Assembly: GCA_934660965.1 (NCBI GenBank) | Contig: CAKUIM010000007.1 | Location: 1-64,000, forward strand | Direction: 5' to 3' | DNA from: an uncultured Oscillospiraceae bacterium | GTDB lineage: Bacteria; Bacillota; Clostridia; Oscillospirales; Oscillospiraceae | Length of the DNA stretch: 64,000 nt | Shown: positions 50,476-59,701 of the stretch, one piece after another | Position numbering within the stretch: the first letter of the stretch is position 1 | How the letters are laid out: each line of letters begins with the position of its first letter | Program-made: the position numbers and the translations under genes | Notes under the pieces: model-generated | Databases searched by the model: none | What the model was told of the DNA's origin: nothing | What the model saw: the letters and a program-made list of their open reading frames with translations, nothing else

Positions 50476-52509
50476 ATGAAATACGCCCGCCTCTTCGCGC
50501 CCCTGCAGGTCAACTCCATGAAGCTGAAAAACCGCATCTGCATGACCGCCATCGACCTCAACTACTGTCCCGACGACGGCGGCGCCGTCTCTGAGCGGCT
50601 CAAGGCCTTCTACTTCCGCCGGGCGGAGGGGGGCGCGGGGCTGCTGACCATCGGCGGCTGCCGCATCGACGAGCACGGCGCGGGCTATGACATGGACTTT
50701 GTAAGCATCGCCGACGACCGCTACATTCCCGGCCACCGGGAGCTCACCGACGGCATCCACGCCCGGGGGGCCAAGGTCTCCCTCCAACTCTACCACGGCG
50801 GGCGCTACGTGGCCGCCCGGGGCCTGCGCGATGGGAACGTCCCCTTTGCCCCCTCCCCGGTCTACTCCACCTTCACCCACGAAACCGCCCCGGAAATGTC
50901 CCGGGAGGACATCCAGGCCGTCATCGCCTCCACCGCCGCCGCAGCCGCGCGGGCCAAATCCGCCGGGTACGACGCCGTGGAGCTGCTGGGCTCCGCCGGC
51001 TATCTCATCTGCCAGTTCCTCTCGCCGCTGACCAACCTGCGCACCGACGAGTACGGCGGCAGCCTCGAAAACCGCCTGCGCTTCCCCCGGCAGCTCATCG
51101 CCGCGGTGCGCGCCGCCGTGGGGCCGGACTTCCCCCTCATCATGCGCATGGCGGGCAACGACTTCATGCCCGGCTCCAACACCCTGCCCGACACCGTGGG
51201 CTTTTCCCGGGAGTATGAGAAGTGCGGCATTGACATGCTCAGCGTCACCGGCGGCTGGCACGAGACCCGCGTCCCCCAGCTGCCCGGCGAGGTGCCCGAC
51301 ACCTGCTACGCCTACCTTGCCCAGGCCATCCGGGAGGCGGTGTCCATCCCCGTCATTGCCGCCAACCGCATCCGCACCCCCTCCGAGGCGGAGACCGTTC
51401 TGGCCCTTGGCCAGGCGGACTGCGTGGGCATGTGCCGCACTCTGCTCGCCGACCCCGACTGGCCCCGCAAGGCCATGGCCGGGGAGGAGACGGAAATCCG
51501 CCCCTGCGTGGGCTGCAACCAGGGCTGCCTTGCCGCCACCTTCTTCTGCAAGCCGGTGCAGTGCCTGGTCAATGCCGACGCCGGGCGGGAGGCTGCCCCC
51601 GCCGCCCCCCGTGCCGGGGCGGGCAAGTCACTGCTGGTCATCGGCGGCGGCCCTGCCGGACTGGAGGCCGCCCTGCGCGCCGCCCGCTCTGGCTGGCGAA
51701 CCGAGCTGTGGGAGAGCAGTCCCCGCCTGGGCGGCCAGCTCCGCCTGGCCGGCGCGGCCCCGGGAAAAGAGGATTTTCTCGCCCTTATTCCCTACTACGA
51801 GACCATGCTGAAACAATACGGCGTCACTGTGCGCCTGGGCACGGAGGCCGACGCCGCCGCCATCGCCGCCGCCGGGTTCGACGCGGTGATCGTGGCCGCC
51901 GGCGCCCATCCCCGCGCCCTTCCCATGGACCTTCCCGGCCCGGACATCGTCTCCGCCTGGGACGTGCTCTCCGGCGCTGTCATCCCCGGAAAGCACGTGG
52001 TGGTGCTGGGCGGCGGCGCTGTGGGCTGCGAAACGGCCCAGTATCTCGCCCGCCAGGGCGCCCTCAACACCGAAAAGCTCTTCTTCCTGTCCGTCCACCA
52101 CGCCGAGCCTCCCCAGCGCCTGGAGCAAATGCTCAACCATAGCGCCCGCACCGTCTCCATTGTGGAGGTGGCCCCCAAGGTGGGCAGCGGCTTCGACCCG
52201 GGCTGCGCCTGGCCGGTGCTCAAGGACCTCAAGCGCCTGGGGGTGGCGCAGTACACCCGGGCCTCCATTGTCTCCGCCGCAGACGGCTGCGTCACCGTGG
52301 AGCACGGCCCCGAGGGGGAGCGCCAGCGCCTTACCCTCCCCTGCGATACCCTCATCCAGGCCGTGGGCTCGGTGAGCAATACCGCACTCATGGCTTCCCT
52401 GGGTGAGGCGGGCATTCCCGCCGTGGCCATCGGGGACTGCGCCAAGACCGGCCGCGTGCTGGACGCCGTCCGCGCCGCTGCCGACGCCGTGGCCGCCCTC
52501 CCGGTCTGA
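50476..52509 (+). CDS. FAD/FMN and Fe-S dependent oxidoreductase (enoate reductase/old yellow enzyme family)
   Basis: Protein of 677 residues. The N-terminal TIM barrel (about 1-365) is the FMN-binding old yellow enzyme domain, with YHGGRYVAARG, ELLGSAGYLICQFLSPLTN, DEYGGSLENRLRFP and CVGMCRTLLADPDWP. A single [4Fe-4S] cluster is bound by CVGCNQGCLAATFFC at about 346-360. The C-terminal part has an FAD-binding VIGGGPAGLEAALRAARSG and an NAD-binding VVVLGGGAVGCETAQYL. Relatives reduce 2-enoates or 2,4-dienoyl-CoA. Substrate not predicted. The ribosome binding site is weak. Confidence 0.88.
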   Translation: MKYARLFAPLQVNSMKLKNRICMTAIDLNYCPDDGGAVSERLKAFYFRRAEGGAGLLTIGGCRIDEHGAGYDMDFVSIADDRYIPGHRELTDGIHARGAKVSLQLYHGGRYVAARGLRDGNVPFAPSPVYSTFTHETAPEMSREDIQAVIASTAAAAARAKSAGYDAVELLGSAGYLICQFLSPLTNLRTDEYGGSLENRLRFPRQLIAAVRAAVGPDFPLIMRMAGNDFMPGSNTLPDTVGFSREYEKCGIDMLSVTGGWHETRVPQLPGEVPDTCYAYLAQAIREAVSIPVIAANRIRTPSEAETVLALGQADCVGMCRTLLADPDWPRKAMAGEETEIRPCVGCNQGCLAATFFCKPVQCLVNADAGREAAPAAPRAGAGKSLLVIGGGPAGLEAALRAARSGWRTELWESSPRLGGQLRLAGAAPGKEDFLALIPYYETMLKQYGVTVRLGTEADAAAIAAAGFDAVIVAAGAHPRALPMDLPGPDIVSAWDVLSGAVIPGKHVVVLGGGAVGCETAQYLARQGALNTEKLFFLSVHHAEPPQRLEQMLNHSARTVSIVEVAPKVGSGFDPGCAWPVLKDLKRLGVAQYTRASIVSAADGCVTVEHGPEGERQRLTLPCDTLIQAVGSVSNTALMASLGEAGIPAVAIGDCAKTGRVLDAVRAAADAVAALPV

Positions 52510-52538
52510 TTTCTCGCATAAAAATAGCGGGGGCAGAC

Positions 52539-52575
52539 GCTCAAGGCCTTCCTTGTATAAGGGGAGGCCGCCCGC
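52539..52575. repeat. degenerate palindromic repeat copy
   Basis: CTCAAGGCCTTCCTTGTATAAGGGGAGGC resembles the repeat at 3309 (CTCAAGGCTCCCTTGTGTAAAGGGAGC) with several changes that keep the hairpin. Confidence 0.55.
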
Positions 52576-52595
52576 AAATCCCCTCCCCCACGCAA

Positions 52596-52632
52596 AAAGC
52601 GCCCGAACCATGCGGTTCGGGCGCTTTCCTTT
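52596..52632. terminator. bidirectional terminator
   Basis: Stem AAAGCGCCCGAACC / GGTTCGGGCGCTTT (52596-52609 and 52614-52627), ATGC loop, with CCTTTTCCCCTTTTT following. It lies between the convergent oxidoreductase and BKACE genes and is a near copy of the one at 30881. Confidence 0.8.
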
Positions 52633-52640
52633 TCCCCTTT

Positions 52641-53498
52641 TTACTTCTTGTACTCCGCGAGGGACCGGCGGGTGATGCCCAGCATCTCCCGGGCCTCGGC
52701 GGCGGTGGCGGGCTCGCGGCCCACCAGGCGGCCAAGGGCGGCGGCCCGCTCCACCAGCTGCACGTTGGTGGCCTTCACGCCGCGCTCCAGGTAGAGGTTG
52801 TCCTCCAGGCCCACGCGCACGCCGTCGGCGCCCAGGGCAAGGCCGGTGAGGAGCATGGGCAGATGATCCTTGCCGATGCCGGTGACGCTCCAGGTCCAGC
52901 CCTCGGGCAGCTTGCTGTGGAGGTACTGCAAATTCTCAACGCTGCCCTCCATAGCGCCCAGCACACCCAGCACGAACTGCACGTGGCAGGGGGTCTTGAG
53001 CACGCCCTTCTTCGCATAGGCGATGGCGTTGCCCAGCATGCCGTAGTCAAAGACCTCGATCTCGGGCTTGATGTCCAGCTCCTGGGTGAGCTTGCCGCAC
53101 TCCACCAGAAAATCGGGGCTGTTCTCGAAGATGAGGCCCAGGGACCAGTTGAAGGTGCCCGCGTCGTAGGAGCACACCTCGGGGCGCAGGGCCTTGAGGT
53201 GGGCAAGGCGCTCCTCGGTGACGTAGGAGCCGCCGGAGGTGGTCAGATTCACAATGATGTCCACCCCGGCCTTCTCGGTGGCCTCCTTCACGGCCTCGAA
53301 GGCATCCCGGAAGTACCCGGCGTCCATGGTGGGCTTGCCGTCCTTGTCGTGGACGTGGATGTGGACCATAGAGGCGCCGGCCTTGGCCACCGCCACGGTC
53401 TCTTCGGCGATCTCCTCGGCGGTGATGGGAATGTAGGGGGAGAGCTCCTTAGAGCCGGCGGTGCCGGTGATGGCGGCGGAAATGAGCAGTTTTTTCAT
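52641..53498 (-). CDS. kce: BKACE family beta-keto acid cleavage enzyme (3-keto-5-aminohexanoate cleavage type)
   Basis: Zn-dependent TIM-barrel enzyme of 285 residues. Family members transfer the acyl part of a beta-keto acid to acetyl-CoA, giving acetoacetate and a new acyl-CoA. Zinc ligands are H46 and H48 in MVHIHVHDKDG, with E232 in VRVGLEDNLYL. Other motifs are NLTTSGGSY and GWTWSVTGIGKDHLPM. The best-known members act on 3-keto-5-aminohexanoate (lysine fermentation) or dehydrocarnitine. No lysine-pathway partners are nearby, and a carnitine-dehydrogenase-like gene is in the locus. AAAGGAG precedes the ATG. Confidence 0.93.
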   Translation of the reverse strand: MKKLLISAAITGTAGSKELSPYIPITAEEIAEETVAVAKAGASMVHIHVHDKDGKPTMDAGYFRDAFEAVKEATEKAGVDIIVNLTTSGGSYVTEERLAHLKALRPEVCSYDAGTFNWSLGLIFENSPDFLVECGKLTQELDIKPEIEVFDYGMLGNAIAYAKKGVLKTPCHVQFVLGVLGAMEGSVENLQYLHSKLPEGWTWSVTGIGKDHLPMLLTGLALGADGVRVGLEDNLYLERGVKATNVQLVERAAALGRLVGREPATAAEAREMLGITRRSLAEYKK

Positions 53499-53532
53499 GA
53501 TCTTGTCTCCTTTTGGGTTTCTCTGTGCGCCC

Positions 53533-54741
53533 TTAGCGGCGCAGGTTCTCGATGAGGGTGGTGACGCCGTGGCCGCCGCCGCAGCAGGAGGAGAACAGGC
53601 CGTAACGGCCGCCCCGACGCTCCAGCTCCTTCATGGCGAACAGGCAGATCCGGGCACCGGAAGCGCCGTTGGGATGGCCGAAGGCGATGGCGCCGCCGTT
53701 GGGGTTCCAGTTGGCCTGGTCGATCTTCTCGCCGCTCTGGTGCTCCATCTCCTTGATGACGGACAGGTTCTGGGCGGCGAACGCCTCGTTGCACTCGAAC
53801 ACGTCCAGGTCGCTCACCTTCAGGCCCGCGCGCTTGAGGGCCAGCAGGTTGGAGTAAGCAGGGCCGATGCCCATCAGGCGGGGCTCCACGCCGTAATCGG
53901 CGCCGCACACCCACCGGGCATAGGGCTCGTAGCCCAGCTCCTTCGCCTTCTCGGCGGTCATCATCAGCACAAACGCAGCGCCGTCGTTCCGGCCGGAGGC
54001 GTTGCCAGCGGTGGTCACGCCGCCTTCACGGACAGCGCGCAGCTTGGTGAGGCCCTCCATGGTGGTCTCGCCGCGGACGTGCTCGTCCTCCGCGAAAATC
54101 TTGTCCGGAGCCTTCTTGCCGCCCTTGATGGTGATGGGCGCGATCTCATCCTTGAAGTAGCCCTTGGCAATGGCGCTGGCGGCACGCTGCTGGCTGCGCA
54201 GAGCGAACTCGTCGCACTCCTCGCGGGTGATGCCCCACTTGGCCGCCATGGTGTCGGAAACCTCGATCATGCTGATGTTCTGCTCGGGAGTGGGGGCCAG
54301 CTTGGAGGGGATGGGCAGAGGCGGAATAGCCTTGTAGGGCTGGATGGAGGTGGGGAACTTCACCACCATCTGGCTATATGCCTCCATGCCGCCGGCGATC
54401 ATCACGTCGGCCTCGCCTGCCAGCATCTTCCACGCCGCGTGGTTGATGGAGTCGATGGCGCTTCCGCACTGCATCTCAACGTAGGACGCGGAGGTCTCCA
54501 GCGGAAGCCCCGCGGCCAGCACCACATAACGGGCCGGGCCGCCAGCCTGGGCATCGCAGAAGGCGGAGCCGCAGAACAGCGAGTCCACCTTGCCGCCCCG
54601 CTCGTAAATCTTGGAGCGCTCCACCAGGGCCTTCACCGTCATGGCGCCCAGGTCGGAGGCATAGATGTCCCGCAGGCTGCCGCCCATCCGGCCAAAGCCC
54701 GTGCGCATGCCGTCTACAAATACGATCTCTCGCTTTTCCAT
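53533..54741 (-). CDS. thiolase family acetyl-CoA acyltransferase
   Basis: Thiolase of 402 residues. The acyl-carrying cysteine lies in EMQCGSAIDSINHA, the histidine in FGHPNGASGARI and the second cysteine in SSCCGGGHG. It breaks or forms beta-ketoacyl-CoA such as acetoacetyl-CoA. The gene is first of a two-gene minus-strand unit with the BKACE gene (34 bases apart) and faces the sigma-54 regulator. It likely splits the acetoacetyl group made by this pathway; specificity for a longer chain cannot be excluded. Confidence 0.94.
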   Translation of the reverse strand: MEKREIVFVDGMRTGFGRMGGSLRDIYASDLGAMTVKALVERSKIYERGGKVDSLFCGSAFCDAQAGGPARYVVLAAGLPLETSASYVEMQCGSAIDSINHAAWKMLAGEADVMIAGGMEAYSQMVVKFPTSIQPYKAIPPLPIPSKLAPTPEQNISMIEVSDTMAAKWGITREECDEFALRSQQRAASAIAKGYFKDEIAPITIKGGKKAPDKIFAEDEHVRGETTMEGLTKLRAVREGGVTTAGNASGRNDGAAFVLMMTAEKAKELGYEPYARWVCGADYGVEPRLMGIGPAYSNLLALKRAGLKVSDLDVFECNEAFAAQNLSVIKEMEHQSGEKIDQANWNPNGGAIAFGHPNGASGARICLFAMKELERRGGRYGLFSSCCGGGHGVTTLIENLRR

Positions 54742-54782
54742 CTTTCTTGTTCCTTTCCCGCCGGGCCGTCTCCTGCCCGGAT

Positions 54783-54800
54783 TTGTTATTTTTATAACAA
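54783..54800. promoter_or_regulatory. palindrome in the thiolase/regulator intergenic region
   Basis: TTGTTATTTTTATAACAA is a perfect inverted repeat (7-base arms, 4-base centre), placed between the thiolase start and the regulator promoter. It could be an operator. Its protein partner is unknown. Confidence 0.45.
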
Positions 54801-54806
54801 TGCGTC

Positions 54807-54835
54807 TTGACTTTTCTTGAATTTTTTGTTAAAAT
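54807..54835 (+). promoter_or_regulatory. promoter of the sigma-54 regulator gene
   Basis: TTGACT (54807-54812), 17-base spacer, TAAAAT (54830-54835), 48 bases before the start codon. Confidence 0.65.
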
Positions 54836-54883
54836 AGTCTGTAATTGTGAGTGTTTTGCCTGATTTCCAAGGAGGTCTTTGCT

Positions 54884-56284
<1,401 letters not shown>

Positions 56285-56302
56285 TCGGCCCGGGGTCGGA
56301 GA

Positions 56303-56342
56303 AGCTCTGCCGCCTGCGGTATGCGGGCGGCAGAGCTCTTTT
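56303..56342. terminator. terminator between the regulator and hbd
   Basis: AGCTCTGCCGCCTGC / GCGGGCGGCAGAGCT (56303-56317 and 56323-56337) with one wobble pair and CTTTTAT after it. It serves the plus-strand regulator. Confidence 0.8.
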
Positions 56343-56363
56343 ATGCCGCCGGCCGGGCCCCGG

Positions 56364-57257
56364 TCAGTGTGGCAGAACGGGGTTGGGCCCCAGGCGGTTG
56401 CCCTTCTCGTCATAGAGATAGAAGCCCGCGCCGGACTTTTTCCCGCAGAAGCCCGCCTGCACCATCTTGCGCAGCAGCGGGGCCGGACGGTACTTGGAGT
56501 CGCCCAGCTGGCTGTGAAGGACCTCCATCACCGCCAGCTCCACGTCGATGCCCGCCATGTCGACGAGCTCCAGGGGACCCATGGGATGGTTGCAGCCGAA
56601 CTTCATGCCGTTGTCCACATCCTCCACGGCGCCGATCCCCTCGTCCACAATCTGGATGGCTTCGTTGATCATGGGGTCGAGCATACGGTTAACAATAAAG
56701 CCGGGCATGTCCTTGGATACAATCATCACCTTGCCAAGCTTCGCCCCCACGGCGCGGGCCGTTTCCAGCGTCTCCTTGGAGGTGCGCAGGCCGCAGATAA
56801 TTTCCAGCAGCTTCATAGCCGGCACCGGTGAGAAGAAATGCATGCCCACAAACCGCTCCGGATGGCTCACTGCACCGGCAAGGGCGGTGAGGGAGAGCGA
56901 CGACGTGTTGGACGCGATCACCGCCTCCGCCGGGCAGATTTCCGCCACGGCAGAGAGCACGGCGCGCTTGGCCTGCTCGTTTTCATAGATGGCCTCGATG
57001 ACAAGCTCGGCGTGGGCGCAGCGGGAGAGGTCAGCTGCGGCAGTCAGGCGGGCAAGGCAGCCCGCCCGCTCCTCGGCGGTCATGGCCCCCTTATCTACCC
57101 GGCGCTGAAGGCGGCCGGCAATGCCCGTCACCGCCCGCTGGAGGGCGGCGGTGTTTGTATCGTTGAGGGTCACTTCAAAGCCGCTCTGCAGGGCCACCTG
57201 AGCGATGCCGCTGCCCATCAGGCCGCTGCCGATGACAAAAATGTGGTTCACTTCCAT
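56364..57257 (-). CDS. hbd: 3-hydroxybutyryl-CoA dehydrogenase
   Basis: Enzyme of 297 residues that interconverts acetoacetyl-CoA and 3-hydroxybutyryl-CoA with NAD(P)H. The nucleotide loop is VIGSGLMGSGIAQ; catalytic residues fall in IASNTSSLSLT (Ser), GMHFFSPVPAMKLLEII (His and Glu) and DMPGFIVNRML (Asn). The C-terminal domain has GCNHPMGPLELVDMAGID. I chose ATG 57257 over an in-frame GTG three codons upstream because of the GAGGAGG site. Last gene of the long operon; in this organism it also fits butyrate formation. Confidence 0.95.
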   Translation of the reverse strand: MEVNHIFVIGSGLMGSGIAQVALQSGFEVTLNDTNTAALQRAVTGIAGRLQRRVDKGAMTAEERAGCLARLTAAADLSRCAHAELVIEAIYENEQAKRAVLSAVAEICPAEAVIASNTSSLSLTALAGAVSHPERFVGMHFFSPVPAMKLLEIICGLRTSKETLETARAVGAKLGKVMIVSKDMPGFIVNRMLDPMINEAIQIVDEGIGAVEDVDNGMKFGCNHPMGPLELVDMAGIDVELAVMEVLHSQLGDSKYRPAPLLRKMVQAGFCGKKSGAGFYLYDEKGNRLGPNPVLPH

Positions 57258-57270
57258 GCGCTGCACCTCC

Positions 57271-58254
57271 TCAAATCAACTTATGGTAGCGCAGCAGCTC
57301 CAAAAGGCCCTTGTCCCGGAAGGCCTGAAGCTCAGCGTTGTCCCGTCCCGTCCCGGGCTCCCGCCGGGACATGATGTCCAGAATCTCGGCGGGCCAGTCG
57401 GTCTCAAAGTGCTTGTGGACCTCCTCGGGCCAGCGGTCCCAGGAGCACAGCTCGCCCAGCCATTTCTCGCTGGACTGGCCCATGGGGCCGCACATGGTGT
57501 TTTTGAAGCCGCCGTCGCCGCCGGTGAGCTGATAGACCATATAGGGACCCATCAGGGCGTAGCGCAGGCCGGGGCCGAAGGTAAAGGCGGTGTCCAAATC
57601 CTCCAGGCTGCATACGCCGCTGGAGACAATCTTGGCACTCTCCCGGAACAGGGCAATCATCAATCGGGTGCCCACATAGCCCGGGGAGTTCTTGCGCAGC
57701 ACCACCGGCTTTTTGCCAACGGCGCGGAAGAAGGTCAGGGCCTGATTGAGATAGTTCTCCCCCACCTTGGGGCTGATGACGATCTCCACCAGGGGCAGCA
57801 GGTAGACCGGCAGATAGGGGTGCGCGCCGATGACCCGCTCGGGGTGAGAGGCGTCCCGGGCAATCTCGCTGATCATGATGCCCGAGGTGCTGGAGGTGAT
57901 AACGGCGTCGTCGCGGCACTCGGCCTCGATGCCCGCCAGGATGGTGCGCTTGAGCTCCAGATTCTCCGGGCCGTTCTCCAGAATGAGGTCGGCCCCCTCC
58001 ACGGCGGCGCGCATGACGGTTGTGTACACCGGCAGGCCCTCAAGCTCCGCGCGCTGTGCGGCGGTGATGGCACCGTTTTCCTCAAAGAAGGCAAGGCCCT
58101 GGGAAATCAGCCCCTTGGCACGGTCCAGCGCCTGGGGCGCGGTGTCGTACAGGGTAATTTCCCGCACGCCGTGGATGAGCAGATGGGTGGCCCAGCCCGC
58201 GCCGATGAGGCCCGAGCCGATGATGCCGACGTGGTAATCCTTATAGTCTTTCAT
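57271..58254 (-). CDS. L-carnitine dehydrogenase-like 3-hydroxyacyl dehydrogenase
   Basis: Protein of 327 residues of the 3-hydroxyacyl-CoA dehydrogenase superfamily. The NAD loop is GIIGSGLIGAGWA (10-22). The catalytic His-Glu segment reads GAHPYLPVYLLPLVEIV (H145, E157); PVYLLPLVE is a feature of L-carnitine dehydrogenases. The C-terminal FGPGLRYALMGPYMVYQLTG resembles the same group. It differs from standard CoA dehydrogenases at the asparagine of the triad (SPGYVGTRL). It most likely oxidises a free beta-hydroxy acid (carnitine or analogue) to the beta-keto acid used by BKACE. It is 12 bases after livF. Confidence 0.78.
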   Translation of the reverse strand: MKDYKDYHVGIIGSGLIGAGWATHLLIHGVREITLYDTAPQALDRAKGLISQGLAFFEENGAITAAQRAELEGLPVYTTVMRAAVEGADLILENGPENLELKRTILAGIEAECRDDAVITSSTSGIMISEIARDASHPERVIGAHPYLPVYLLPLVEIVISPKVGENYLNQALTFFRAVGKKPVVLRKNSPGYVGTRLMIALFRESAKIVSSGVCSLEDLDTAFTFGPGLRYALMGPYMVYQLTGGDGGFKNTMCGPMGQSSEKWLGELCSWDRWPEEVHKHFETDWPAEILDIMSRREPGTGRDNAELQAFRDKGLLELLRYHKLI

Positions 58255-58266
58255 GGATAGTCCCCC

Positions 58267-58971
58267 TTAAATGCCCAGATAGGCGTTGCGCAGCTGCTCA
58301 TCCGCCAGCAGCTGGTCGGAGGTGCCGCTCATCACGTTCTGGCCGATCTCAATAACGTAGGCCCGGTTTGCGATCTCCAGGGAGGACATGACGTTCTGCT
58401 CCACCAGGAGGATGGTCATACCCGTCTTGTTGAGCTCCACCAGGGAGTCGAAGATGTCACCCACCACAATGGGTGCAAGACCCAGGGACGGCTCGTCGAG
58501 CATGAGAATCTCCGGGCACTGCATCAGACCCCGGGCGATGGCGCACATCTGCTGCTCGCCGCCGGACATGGAGTTTGCCATCTGGTTGCGCCGCTCATAG
58601 AGCTTGGGGAACATGGTAAAGCAGAAGTCCAGGTTCTCCTTGCGGCGCTTGCGGGCCTCCGGCAGGTAGGAGCCCACGAGAAGGTTGTCGTACACGCTTA
58701 AATAGGGGAAGAGTTTGCGCCCCTCGGGCACCTGGATGATGCCCTTTTTCACCCGCTCGTAAGCGGGCATCTTGGAGATGTCCTCCCCCTTGAACTCGAT
58801 GCTGCCGTTCATGAGGCGGGTGGTGCCGGAAACGGTATTGATGGTGGTGGTCTTGCCCGCGCCGTTGTTGCCCAGAAGGGCCACGATCTCTCCCTCTTTT
58901 ACTTCCAGGGAGACGCCGCGCAGCGCTTCCGAGCGGCCGTAATTCACATGGATATCATTTACTTTCAGCAT
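58267..58971 (-). CDS. livF: branched-chain-type ABC transporter ATP-binding protein LivF
   Basis: ATPase of 234 residues. Walker A is GNNGAGKTT, the signature SMSGGEQQM and Walker B ILMLDEPSLGLAP. The tail LLVEQNVMSSLEIANRAYVI is typical of LivF. The start MLKVNDIHVNYG at 58971 follows GGGGAG and overlaps livG by 17 bases. Works with LivG as the ATPase pair of this importer. Confidence 0.95.
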   Translation of the reverse strand: MLKVNDIHVNYGRSEALRGVSLEVKEGEIVALLGNNGAGKTTTINTVSGTTRLMNGSIEFKGEDISKMPAYERVKKGIIQVPEGRKLFPYLSVYDNLLVGSYLPEARKRRKENLDFCFTMFPKLYERRNQMANSMSGGEQQMCAIARGLMQCPEILMLDEPSLGLAPIVVGDIFDSLVELNKTGMTILLVEQNVMSSLEIANRAYVIEIGQNVMSGTSDQLLADEQLRNAYLGI

Positions 58972-59701
58972 GCTTTTTCTCCCCAAAATACGATTGAATG
59001 ACCAGCGGGTTCTGTGCCACCTCCGCCGGGGTGCCCTCGGCAATGAGCCTGCCCTGGTTGAGCACATACATCCGGTCGGAGATGTTCATGATGACCCGCA
59101 TGACGTGTTCGATGATGATGACGGTGACGCCGCTTGCCCGGATGTCCTGCACCAGCTTCATAAAGGCCGGGTGCTCCTTGGGGTTGACGCCGGCTGTGAC
59201 CTCGTCGAGCAATATGAGCTTGGGCTCGGTGGCCAGGGCCTTGGCGACCTCCATGCGCTTCATCTGGGTCAGGGTCAGGTTGTTGCCGCGCACGTCCTTG
59301 ATGTCATAGAGGCCGGTGAACTTGAGCACCTCCTCGGCCTTGCGCTGGGCGTCCTCCTTCTTGGGGCAGCGCACGAAGGCACCCACCATCACGTTTGCCA
59401 GCACCGTCATGTTGGTAAAGGGCTGCACCAGCTGATAGGTCCGGCCGATGCCCAGCTTGCACACCTGGCTCGCCTTCTTGTTCTGGATTTCCTCGCCGTT
59501 GAAGATGATCTTGCCGGAGGTCACGGGGAGGGCGCCGGAGAGCATGTTGAACAGGGTAGTCTTGCCCGCGCCGTTGGCGCCGATGATGCCCAGGATCTCC
59601 CCTTCGTTTGCGTGGATGGTGATGTCCTCATTGGCGGTCAGGCCGCCGAACTTTTTGGTCACATGCTGGACATCCAGGATGACCTTCTGATTGTCAGCCA
59701 T
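58955..59701 (-). CDS. livG: branched-chain-type ABC transporter ATP-binding protein LivG
   Basis: ATPase of 248 residues. Walker A is GANGAGKTT and Walker B LILLDEVTAGVNP, with valine where most relatives have proline. The signature motif reads LTLTQMKRME instead of the usual LSxGQ(Q/R), an unusual change in a position that contacts ATP across the dimer. Q-loop RTYQLVQPFTNMTV and IIEHVMRVIMNISDRMYV are typical of LivG. It overlaps livM by eight bases. Confidence 0.93.
   Translation of the reverse strand: MADNQKVILDVQHVTKKFGGLTANEDITIHANEGEILGIIGANGAGKTTLFNMLSGALPVTSGKIIFNGEEIQNKKASQVCKLGIGRTYQLVQPFTNMTVLANVMVGAFVRCPKKEDAQRKAEEVLKFTGLYDIKDVRGNNLTLTQMKRMEVAKALATEPKLILLDEVTAGVNPKEHPAFMKLVQDIRASGVTVIIIEHVMRVIMNISDRMYVLNQGRLIAEGTPAEVAQNPLVIQSYFGEKKHAESK

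Noticed and set aside
54742..54800. Possible sigma-54 promoter for the thiolase gene (GG-N10-GC near 54776-54789)
   Set aside because: Only the two dinucleotides match; flanking bases (AGGAGA and CCGGCGG) do not fit TGGCAC and TTGCA.
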